From an uncultured Clostridia bacterium (GTDB lineage: Bacteria; Bacillota; Clostridia; Oscillospirales; Oscillospiraceae), in NCBI GenBank assembly GCA_947177005.1, contig CAMWSZ010000021.1, forward strand, positions 1-15,801: a stretch of 15,801 nt of DNA, in the 5' to 3' direction. The notes below the pieces were generated by a model that was given only the letters and a program-made list of their open reading frames with translations, had not been told where the DNA came from and ran no database searches. Position numbers and translations under genes: made by a program. Numbering within the stretch: position 1 is the stretch's first letter; every line of letters starts with the position of its first letter. Below are positions 1-5,987 of the stretch, one piece after another.

Positions 1-1078
1 CCGCCTCTTGTTCAATTGAAAATCGCAGGGCTTCAGCCTCTGCTTTCAGGGCCTCTGCCTCCTTTGCGGCCTCGTATGCTTTCGCGTCTGCGTCACGCTG
101 GCGGCGTATCAGCTCGGCCTCCGCCTCCTTCTCCGCCTTGTACTTCATGGCATCCGCCTGCTTGCGGACCTCTGCGTCCAGCTGGCGCTCCTTCAAAGCA
201 ATCTGCTTTTCCGCCAGCTCCGCCTCCTTCTCCTTGCGGGCAATGTCCGCGTTCACCCGCGTCACTTCTATGGTCTTGCGCTGGGTCTCCTGTTGAATAG
301 AATAGGCGGCGTCCGCTTCCGCTTTTTTGGCGTCGGCCTTCACCTTCATCTCCGCCTGCTGAATTGCCAGAGCGGCGTCCTGCTCCGCTATCATCTTCTC
401 CGCCTGTACCTTAATCGCATTTGCCTCCTGCTGGGCGTTGGAGGTGGCAATCGCAATATCGCGCTGAGCGTTGGCCTTGGCAATCTGGGCGTTTTTACGG
501 ATCTGCTCCACATTGTCAATACCCATATTTTCAATAGTGCCCGCGCCGTCTTTGAAGTTCTGGATGTTGAAGTTGACCACCTCAAGTCCAAGTTTGCGCA
601 TATCCGGCACCACATTCTCCGTGATTTTCCGGGCGACACCCTGGCGGTCCTGCACCATTTCCTTCAGCCCCACGGAACCGACGATCTCCCGCATATTTCC
701 CTCCAGCACCTGCGTGACAAGCCCAATAAGTTCTTCCGGTCGCTTGCCCAGAAGCGCTTCGGCGGCCAGATGAAGCAGTTCAGGGTCGGAGCTGATCTTG
801 ACGTTGGCAACGCCGTCAACAGTAACATTAATAAATTCATTGGTGGGCACGGCTTCGCTGGTCTTCACGTCTACCTGCATGATACGCAGAGAGAGCTTGT
901 CAACGCGCTCAAAGAAGGGGACACGCCACCCGGCCCGGCCAATCAGAATGCGTTTGCGGCCAAGTCCGGAGATGATGTAGGCCGTATCCGGGGGCGCTTT
1001 CAGGTAGCCAAGGAAAAACAGCAGCAATATGAGCACCGTAATGATAATAATTGGCAGATAGTTCAGAATAATATCCAT
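1..1078 (-). CDS. Flotillin family (SPFH domain) membrane protein, C-terminus cut by window edge
   Basis: Flotillins are scaffold proteins of membrane microdomains (lipid-raft-like patches) in bacteria. The first 359 codons are visible and the reading frame runs off the left edge. Residues about 4-25 form one hydrophobic membrane anchor. An SPFH/band-7 domain follows at about 30-190, with flotillin-like stretches such as VNFNIQNFKD and NAQIAKANAQRDIAIA. From about 195 the protein becomes an Ala/Glu/Lys-rich coiled coil with motifs such as EVRKQADAMKYKAEKEAEAE, very like Bacillus FloT/YuaG. Family members are usually about 480-510 residues, so roughly 120-150 are missing here. The ATG lies 6-7 bases after a strong GGAGGAG ribosome binding site, and there is a promoter at 1145-1173. 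No NfeD-type partner lies on the visible upstream side; it could lie downstream, outside the window. Family assignment is firm; the exact orthologue (FloT or YqiK type) is not. Confidence 0.95.
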   Translation of the reverse strand, partial: MDIILNYLPIIIITVLILLLFFLGYLKAPPDTAYIISGLGRKRILIGRAGWRVPFFERVDKLSLRIMQVDVKTSEAVPTNEFINVTVDGVANVKISSDPELLHLAAEALLGKRPEELIGLVTQVLEGNMREIVGSVGLKEMVQDRQGVARKITENVVPDMRKLGLEVVNFNIQNFKDGAGTIENMGIDNVEQIRKNAQIAKANAQRDIAIATSNAQQEANAIKVQAEKMIAEQDAALAIQQAEMKVKADAKKAEADAAYSIQQETQRKTIEVTRVNADIARKEKEAELAEKQIALKERQLDAEVRKQADAMKYKAEKEAEAELIRRQRDADAKAYEAAKEAEALKAEAEALRFSIEQEA

Positions 1079-1144
1079 TTTTCTCCTCCTTATAGATTCT
1101 CTTGGGGATTGGTTTAATAAAAAGAGCGGCCTGTTATAATAATA

Positions 1145-1173
1145 AATATAGCATAAGCTGACTCCTGGTACAA
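1145..1173 (-). promoter_or_regulatory. Putative sigma-A promoter of the flotillin gene
   Basis: On the minus strand TTGTAC (1173-1168) is followed by exactly 17 bases and then TATATT (1150-1145). This leaves a leader of about 60 bases before the flotillin ATG at 1078. It was found by eye and no start site is known. Confidence 0.5.
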
Positions 1174-1250
1174 TAGACGGATTGACAGAATTTTAACAAA
1201 CGCTTTTGTGCATTTCAAACAAGAAAAAAGGAGAATAGCTGAGCCGGACT

Positions 1251-1352
1251 GGAATTTTTGCCGGGAGAGGAACGGCCTCCCAGTCACGCTTCTGCCGCCC
1301 CGTTCCCCGGGGAGCGAACCGTTGACACAGCGCAAGCCGGTGGAAAAATTCC
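1251..1352. repeat. Nested inverted repeat, candidate structured RNA or mobile-element relic
   Basis: GGAATTTTT (1251-1259) pairs with AAAAATTCC (1344-1352), and CCGG (1261-1264) pairs with CCGG (1337-1340) just inside it. Within this frame GGAACGG (1269-1275) pairs with CCGTTCC (1300-1306). A competing near-palindrome, with one G:U pair, spans 1301-1316 and centres on CCCCGGGG. The block lies in the flotillin–secG intergenic region and upstream of the secG promoter, so it is probably not the secG leader. I could not match it to 6S RNA, SRP RNA or tmRNA. It could be an independent small RNA, a protein-binding site or a degenerate MITE. Confidence 0.4.
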
Positions 1353-1353
1353 C

Positions 1354-1388
1354 CCCCAAAACGTGAACTTTCCTCTTGCTTTTTGGGG
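1354..1388. repeat. Inverted repeat overlapping the secG promoter
   Basis: CCCCAAAA (1354-1361) is complementary to TTTTGGGG (1381-1388) across a 19-base gap. The right arm lies between the -35 and -10 boxes of the secG promoter. It may be an operator or the 3' hairpin of the preceding structured element, or it may be chance. Confidence 0.3.
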
Positions 1389-1404
1389 ACAAGTATGCTA
1401 CGAT
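1376..1404 (+). promoter_or_regulatory. Putative sigma-A promoter of secG
   Basis: TTGCTT (1376-1381), a 17-base spacer and TACGAT (1399-1404). A TG dinucleotide at 1396-1397 gives an extended -10 element. The predicted start near 1411 leaves a leader of about 58 bases before secG. Confidence 0.6.
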
Positions 1405-1468
1405 ATATTTCCGTCCAATACTTTAAATAAGGCCCTACGGCTTTTGAATTTCAACAGGGAGGTAAAAC

Positions 1469-1699
1469 ATGGTTCTTTTTGTTACGATTTTGCAGCTGCT
1501 GTGCGGCTTGGCCGTGATCCTCATTGTGCTGTTCCAGTCCGGAAAAAACGCCGGCCTTTCCAGCACCATTGGCGGCGTCGCTGATACGTTTATGGCAAAG
1601 GGGAAAGCGAAAACGATTGACGCAAAGCTTGCGAAAGCAACAAAATGGGTCGGCGCTGTCTTTATTATCCTGACGCTGATCCTCAATATCCTGCATTGA
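1469..1699 (+). CDS. secG: Preprotein translocase subunit SecG
   Basis: SecG is the small accessory subunit of the SecYEG channel in the cytoplasmic membrane and helps SecA-driven protein export. The 76-residue product has the family layout. A first membrane helix spans about 3-22, followed by the conserved QSGKNAGLSSTIGG loop (about 23-36), a cytoplasmic stretch with KGKAKTIDAKLAK, and a second membrane helix at about 57-75. Length matches Gram-positive SecG. The ATG follows a GGAGGT site by 7 bases. It has its own promoter (1376-1404) and terminator (1704-1742), so it appears monocistronic. In many Firmicutes secG is followed by rnr and smpB, but here a lysozyme gene follows instead. Confidence 0.96.
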   Translation: MVLFVTILQLLCGLAVILIVLFQSGKNAGLSSTIGGVADTFMAKGKAKTIDAKLAKATKWVGAVFIILTLILNILH

Positions 1700-1703
1700 C
1701 TGC

Positions 1704-1742
1704 AATCACCGCCTGTGCTGCCCCACAGACGGTGATTTTTTG
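1704..1742 (+). terminator. Rho-independent terminator of secG
   Basis: The stem AATCACCGCCTGTG (1704-1717) pairs with CACAGACGGTGATT (1724-1737) with one internal mismatch and a 6-base loop. A run of six T residues (1736-1741) follows. It begins 5 bases after the secG stop. Confidence 0.85.
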
Positions 1743-1827
1743 CCTTTGTCAAATACGCCAAAAAAAACTGTAACTTTTTTCGGATCTCTGTCAATATTAC
1801 AAAAATATTAAATTAACGCCTTTTTAC

Positions 1828-1856
1828 TTTCTTTTTTTTCGCGGATGTGGTAAAAT
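1828..1856 (+). promoter_or_regulatory. Possible promoter of the SLH lysozyme gene
   Basis: TAAAAT (1851-1856) is a good -10 box. At 17-base spacing the -35 is only TTTCTT (1828-1833), which is weak. The surrounding 1743-1860 stretch is AT-rich and otherwise empty. Confidence 0.35.
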
Positions 1857-1898
1857 GCCGTCGAATCTATCTATCCGCACAAGAAAGTGAGAAAGCCC

Positions 1899-4058
1899 AT
1901 GTCTAGAAAAGAAAACTTATGCAAATATCTCATACTGGGACTTTGCCTCGCCCTCGTGCTGACGTTCCTGCCCCCGGCCGCCCTCGCGGCCCAACCTGAT
2001 GACGGGGCCCTGATTGAGACCGTTGGCCCCGCAGACGAGACCGAAGAAGAAAGCGAAGTCAGTACCGTCGAAACCTATACCACCACAGAAAAAGGTATGG
2101 AGATCATCCGCGAATTCGAGGGCTTCCGCACCATGCCCTATGAGGACGACGGAAAATGGTACATAGGTTACGGCACCCTCTGCGACCCGGCTGATTATCC
2201 CCACGGCATCGGACAGCAGAGTGCCCAGCAGCTCATGGACGCCGCGGTCAAGGTTGCAGAGGGACAGGTCAATAAACTGCTGAAAGACTACAAAATTTCT
2301 GTTACACAGTATCAGTTCGACGCTATGGTCAGTATGACCTATAATCTCGGTACTCAGTGGATCAACCCCGATTACCGCCTCTGCTCCTACCTCATCGACG
2401 GAATCGAAAATTACAGCGAGCCCGAAGTGGTCAACGCCATTGGTACTTGGTGTCATCAGGGCACGTCGGTTCTGGAAAGTCTGGTCCGGCGCCGCCTGCG
2501 GGAAGCCTACCTCTTCTTATATGGAGAGTATGAAAACGACGGCCCCGATATGTACGGCTATATCAACTTTGACGCGGCCGGCGGAAAAGTCCCAAGCAGC
2601 ACCGTCTTTTACCCGCTGGACCGCCCTTACGGCGAGCTGCCGGTCCCGGTCCAGAACGGAAAAGAGTTTGTGGGCTGGTTCCAGGCCGACGGCCGCGAAT
2701 TGACCGCCGATGATATCGCCGTGCCTCGAATGGAGGTTTCTGCAAAGTGGGAGGGCGCCGCTGTCACCACGCCGAAACCAAAGCCCGATTACTCCAAGTG
2801 GGTCAACCCTTATAAAGATGTCGCCAGCTCCGACTGGTATTTTACATACGTCCGCGAGCTGAGCTATGAGGGGATCATTGGCGGCTACCCCGACGGCACC
2901 TTCAAAGCCGCAAACCAGGTGACCGCGGGCGAAGCCCTGAAACTGGTTCTGCTGGCCGCCGGATACAGGGAGAGCAGCGGCGGCGAGGGCCGTCACTGGG
3001 CCGCCGGATATCTGGATGAAGCCGTTACGCTGGGCTGTTTGGCCGAGGGCGAGATCGAGGATCTGGACGCCTCCATTGACCGCCTGACCATTGCCCGCGT
3101 GGCCGCCGTAGCTATGGGCTTGCAGCCTAAGTTCGGAGACTCACCCTTTGCGGACAGCGAGGACGGCTACATTATCACCCTCTATGACGAGGAAATCCTC
3201 AACGGCGTTATCGTAAACGGCCAGCGGTACTATTACCCGGACCGGGGCATTAACCGCGGCGAAATGTGCGCTATTGTCTCCCGAATCAATCAGTGGAATT
3301 ATGTGGTCGAGCCGGAACCGGAGGAAACCGGTTACATCGAATACTACGGAAAGAAATACCCTATCCTGCAAAACGTGCCGAAAGCTACGTATAAGCCGGA
3401 CCTGTTCGTTCTGGACGGCTCCCGCATGTACTATAACGACGAAAATTACCGCACCGCTTGGGGTATCGACATCTCCTCTTATCAGGAAAATGTGGACTGG
3501 AACAAGGTCAGGCAATCCGGCATTGAGTTTGTCTTTATCCGGATCGGTTACCGCGGCTACGCACAGGCGGGGACGCTGAATATGGACCGGTATTTTCAGC
3601 AGAATATCACCGGCGCAAAGGCCGCCGGTCTCAGGGTGGGCGCGTACTTCTTCTCACAGGCCATTAATCCTGCCGAAGCCGCTGAAGAAGCCCGCTACGC
3701 CGTGCAGGCTCTGAACGGCCAGACCTTGGATTACCCGCTGGTCTACGACTGGGAGACCATCAGCGCCGACGGTGCGCGGACCAAAAATCTGAGCAATTCC
3801 GTGCTTACTGACTGCGCCATTGCATTTTGCAGCGTTGTGGAACAGTCGGGCTATATCCCCATGATCTACTACAATACCCCCGTTGCCTATACCCACTACC
3901 AGCTGGAACGGCTCACGGATTATGACGTGTGGTATGCTCAGTACGCCGCCAAGCCCACTATGTACTACGACTACAGAATCTGGCAGTACAGCGACAGCGG
4001 TACCGTGCCCGGCGTCAAGGGCAAGTGCGATATGGATCTGGCGTTCATACCCTATTAA
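1899..4058 (+). CDS. Secreted SLH-domain protein with GH24-like and GH25 lysozyme domains
   Basis: Predicted wall-bound murein hydrolase of 719 residues. A signal peptide spans about 1-31 (LALVLTFLPPAALAA). A T4-type (GH24-like) lysozyme domain lies at about 60-208, with catalytic-type Glu74 in REFEGF, Asp83 and the IGYGT motif. An InlB/Flg_new-type repeat follows at about 221-285, ending in GWFQADGRELTADD. Three SLH domains at about 301-467 (the first with YPDGTF) would bind secondary wall polymer. A GH25 (Cpl-1-like) muramidase domain fills 521-719, with Asp524 in GIDISSYQ, the DWE pair Asp617/Glu619 and the terminal DMDLAF. Both enzyme types cleave MurNAc–GlcNAc linkages. The Thr of the GH24 Glu/Asp/Thr triad is replaced by Tyr88. 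I chose the ATG at 1899 over an in-frame GTG at 1887, because AAGTGAG lies about 7 bases upstream of the ATG and nothing similar precedes the GTG. Role in wall turnover, division or competition is unknown. Confidence 0.92.
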   Translation: MSRKENLCKYLILGLCLALVLTFLPPAALAAQPDDGALIETVGPADETEEESEVSTVETYTTTEKGMEIIREFEGFRTMPYEDDGKWYIGYGTLCDPADYPHGIGQQSAQQLMDAAVKVAEGQVNKLLKDYKISVTQYQFDAMVSMTYNLGTQWINPDYRLCSYLIDGIENYSEPEVVNAIGTWCHQGTSVLESLVRRRLREAYLFLYGEYENDGPDMYGYINFDAAGGKVPSSTVFYPLDRPYGELPVPVQNGKEFVGWFQADGRELTADDIAVPRMEVSAKWEGAAVTTPKPKPDYSKWVNPYKDVASSDWYFTYVRELSYEGIIGGYPDGTFKAANQVTAGEALKLVLLAAGYRESSGGEGRHWAAGYLDEAVTLGCLAEGEIEDLDASIDRLTIARVAAVAMGLQPKFGDSPFADSEDGYIITLYDEEILNGVIVNGQRYYYPDRGINRGEMCAIVSRINQWNYVVEPEPEETGYIEYYGKKYPILQNVPKATYKPDLFVLDGSRMYYNDENYRTAWGIDISSYQENVDWNKVRQSGIEFVFIRIGYRGYAQAGTLNMDRYFQQNITGAKAAGLRVGAYFFSQAINPAEAAEEARYAVQALNGQTLDYPLVYDWETISADGARTKNLSNSVLTDCAIAFCSVVEQSGYIPMIYYNTPVAYTHYQLERLTDYDVWYAQYAAKPTMYYDYRIWQYSDSGTVPGVKGKCDMDLAFIPY

Positions 4059-4070
4059 CTGATATTCCAC

Positions 4071-4102
4071 CGAAAGCCCAGGGCCCAGACCTTGGGCTTT
4101 CG
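4071..4102 (+). terminator. Hairpin downstream of the lysozyme gene, probable terminator
   Basis: CGAAAGCCCA (4071-4080) pairs perfectly with TGGGCTTTCG (4093-4102). Three further pairs (one G:U) extend inward to a 6-base loop. It starts 12 bases after the stop codon. There is no real T-run after it, only TATGTATA, so termination strength is uncertain. Confidence 0.55.
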
Positions 4103-4107
4103 TATGT

Positions 4108-4147
4108 ATACCGTTCCGGTACAGAAAATCTGTGCCCGGAACGGTAT
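4108..4147 (-). terminator. Long hairpin after the YtxH-like gene, probable terminator
   Basis: ATACCGTTCCGG (4108-4119) pairs perfectly with CCGGAACGGTAT (4136-4147). ACAG/CTGT pairs continue inward to an AAAAT loop (4125-4129), giving about 16 pairs with one bulge. It lies 3 bases after the stop codon of the minus-strand microprotein and points at the other hairpin at 4071-4102. Neither is followed by a clear T-run. Together they separate two convergent genes. Confidence 0.5.
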
Positions 4148-4150
4148 GCG

Positions 4151-4318
4151 TCAGTTGTTGATTGAGTCTTTGACAGATGCCGCGGCACTGTCCACTGCGT
4201 CGGTCATGCTCTGGATTGCCTTGCTGGCCGTGCGCTTGCCTTGGGTGGTATGCAGCGCCATGTCCGCCGCATAGCCAACTACCGCGCCTGCCAAAATTCC
4301 TTTTAAAAATCCGTTCAT
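4151..4318 (-). CDS. YtxH-like small membrane-associated protein (55 residues)
   Basis: A short gene with a strong AAGGAGGAG ribosome binding site about 7 bases before its ATG. The product starts MNGFLKGILAGAVVGYAADM, a glycine/alanine-rich hydrophobic segment that would make one membrane helix (about 4-20). A polar helical tail of about 30 residues follows, rich in Ala, Ser, Lys and Asp (KAIQSMTDAVDSAAASVKD). This layout resembles the YtxH family of small Gram-positive envelope or stress proteins, whose biochemical role is unknown. It is shorter than typical YtxH proteins (about 100 residues). It is convergent with the lysozyme gene and divergent from the 4450-7866 operon. I saw no convincing promoter for it in the 131-base divergent region. 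The gene is well supported by its ribosome binding site and composition; the family call is tentative. Confidence 0.75.
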   Translation of the reverse strand: MNGFLKGILAGAVVGYAADMALHTTQGKRTASKAIQSMTDAVDSAAASVKDSINN

Positions 4319-4389
4319 ACGATTTCTCCTCCTTCTTTAGGATGAGGGTAGTATGTCCCGCCCACAGCGAAAATCTGCATGATTGGGGT

Positions 4390-4418
4390 TTGCTAAATGC
4401 TGACAGTTCCGGTATAAT
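4390..4418 (+). promoter_or_regulatory. Strong putative promoter of the 4450-7866 operon
   Basis: TTGCTA (4390-4395), a 17-base spacer and a perfect TATAAT (4413-4418). Transcription would start near 4425, about 25 bases before the first start codon and just upstream of the AAAGGAGG ribosome binding site at 4433-4440. Confidence 0.7.
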
Positions 4419-4449
4419 AGAAACAGAAAAATAAAGGAGGATTCCTGCT

Positions 4450-4929
4450 GTGGATATGAAAGCTTTTTATCAGGGCCTCGACAGCCTGCTCGCACACGGA
4501 CAGATGGGAAATGCTTACGGCGGGTGCGGCGAGGACCCAACGGACCCCGCCGCGAATACCTTAGATAATTTTTATGATTATTTCGCGGAAACCTATGAGC
4601 AGTCCATGCCGCCCTGGATGGAGGCGTTTGTTCAGGTCTACCACTGGCAGTTTGAGACGTTCCATGAGGGCTCATCCGGCTATTACGAAAATTTTTACGG
4701 CACCGCCGGTAACGAGACCATTCTGCGGGTCGCGGCGTTTCTGCGGGAAAACGGTTACGAACAGCTTGCCGAAGCTTATGGTGCGCCTGCGCTTATCTGT
4801 CTGTGCGGGGAATATCCGGAGGAGTTTGCGCATCTGCTTCCGGACGGCTGGATGAATGTAAACGAGGAGACTGATTGGAATTTCTACGTGGATATCCTGC
4901 AAAAACACAGAGAAGAACTGCTGCAATAA
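4450..4929 (+). CDS. DMP19/DUF4375-like protein
   Basis: A soluble acidic protein of 159 residues with no signal peptide or membrane segment. The central part, about 55-110, contains FHEGSSGYYENFYG followed by helical ILRVAAFLRENGYEQLAEAYG. This resembles the DMP19 (DUF4375) family, in which a glycine-rich aromatic segment precedes a pair of helices. DMP19 was described as a DNA-mimic protein in Neisseria, but most relatives are uncharacterised and many occur as small accessory or immunity-like genes. I would not transfer the DNA-mimic role. The start is GTG at 4450, 9 bases after AAAGGAGG. An ATG two codons later sits too far from that site. It is the first gene of a likely operon, with only 29 bases before the next gene. 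Gene certainty is high; the family call is moderate. Confidence 0.8.
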   Translation: MDMKAFYQGLDSLLAHGQMGNAYGGCGEDPTDPAANTLDNFYDYFAETYEQSMPPWMEAFVQVYHWQFETFHEGSSGYYENFYGTAGNETILRVAAFLRENGYEQLAEAYGAPALICLCGEYPEEFAHLLPDGWMNVNEETDWNFYVDILQKHREELLQ

Positions 4930-4958
4930 TGACTATTTTTTGAACGAGGTCAATTTCT

Positions 4959-5987
4959 ATGACAACTAAAATTTTTCTGGTCCGCCACGCGGAGGCGGAG
5001 GGCAATCTGTTCCGTCTGGCCCACGGACAGTACGACAGCATTATTACCGCCAACGGCTACCGGCAGCTGGCCTATCTGCGGGAACGCTTCCGGAATGAAC
5101 GCATTGACGCCGTTTACGGCAGTGACCTGACCCGGACCCACATCACTGCATCCGCAATTTATGTCCCTAAAAACCTGCCGTTTCAGCCTATGCCCCTGCT
5201 GCGGGAACTGCGTCTGGGCGTATGGGAACAGATGTCGTGGGGGGAGATCCTGCGTATGGACCGCCAAATGTACATAGATTTCAATAAACGCCCCGACCTT
5301 TGGCATGTCGAGGACGCGGAAACTTTTGCGCAGGTGCGGGACCGTATGCTGGAGGCCCTGCGGCAAATCGCGGCGCGGCATCCGGGCGGTACAGTAGCCG
5401 CGACAAGCCACGGCGCCGCGCTCCGCACACTGCTGGGGACGTTGCAGGGGTTGAGTCTGGAGGAGATTGGGAAGACCGGTCACGGTGACAACACCGCCGT
5501 ATCCCTCATTGAAGTGGAAGGGGATGCCATGCGGGTCGTCTTCCGGGACGACGCCTCCCATGTCCCTGCTGAAGCGTCCACGTTCCGCCGCCAGACCTGG
5601 CATAAGGATGATGCCGCTACCGAACCGGGATTGTGGTATCAGACGGAACTGGAGAACAGTATGGGCCGTACCGCAGGGGCAATGCTGGACGAGACCCCTG
5701 CCGGACGCTTTGCCGTGCGGCTGGAGCCGGAGACGCTGCGGATCACGGAATATGAGATTATCCCGGAGCTGCGGGGCCGGGGCTACGGTGTGCAGCTGCT
5801 GGGACAGGCGGTGCAGTTCGCCAGAAAGCACGGCCGGGAAAACGTCAGCCTGTCCTGTCCCGAAAAGCTGCGGGGCTATTTTGCAAAATACGGCTTTGCG
5901 GCGGCCGACGAAAACTTAATGGTACTGGATATCCGGCCCATTATCCGGGAAATTCCCGATGTGGAGATGCCTCATGACAACATTTGA
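4959..5987 (+). CDS. Histidine phosphatase fused to a GNAT N-acetyltransferase
   Basis: A two-domain cytosolic protein of 342 residues. Residues 1-200 form a histidine (phosphoglycerate mutase-like) phosphatase. LVRHAEAEGN carries the phospho-accepting His10, GSDLTRT is the usual second motif, Glu83 lies in LRELRLGVWEQ, and TSHG carries the second catalytic His151. Residues about 215-325 look like a GNAT acetyltransferase: the acetyl-CoA loop LRGRGYGVQLLGQAVQFARK (about 271-290) is followed by RGYFAKYGFAAADENLMVL. All core phosphatase residues are present, so this half should be active. The substrate of neither half can be read from sequence. The ATG has an AGGT site 8 bases upstream. The 3' end overlaps the next gene by 14 bases, which suggests translational coupling. 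The domain calls are solid; the combined function is unknown. Confidence 0.9.
   Translation: MTTKIFLVRHAEAEGNLFRLAHGQYDSIITANGYRQLAYLRERFRNERIDAVYGSDLTRTHITASAIYVPKNLPFQPMPLLRELRLGVWEQMSWGEILRMDRQMYIDFNKRPDLWHVEDAETFAQVRDRMLEALRQIAARHPGGTVAATSHGAALRTLLGTLQGLSLEEIGKTGHGDNTAVSLIEVEGDAMRVVFRDDASHVPAEASTFRRQTWHKDDAATEPGLWYQTELENSMGRTAGAMLDETPAGRFAVRLEPETLRITEYEIIPELRGRGYGVQLLGQAVQFARKHGRENVSLSCPEKLRGYFAKYGFAAADENLMVLDIRPIIREIPDVEMPHDNI

Noticed and set aside
293..1117. Plus-strand open frame across the flotillin gene
   Set aside because: It is antisense to a flotillin with unmistakable domains and a good ribosome binding site. The translation is low-quality and has no start signal.
1114..1392. 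Minus-strand open frame in the flotillin–secG gap
   Set aside because: No ribosome binding site; it runs through the flotillin promoter and the inverted repeats. Composition looks random.
1258..1584. Plus-strand open frame overlapping secG
   Set aside because: It overlaps secG in another frame, crosses the structured block and has no initiation signal.
4319..4400. Promoter for the YtxH-like gene
   Set aside because: Only weak -10-like sequences were found, and none has an acceptable -35 at 16-18 bases.
4950..5831. Minus-strand open frame opposite the phosphatase–GNAT gene
   Set aside because: It mirrors the whole coding region of a clear enzyme, has no initiation signal and shows no domain.
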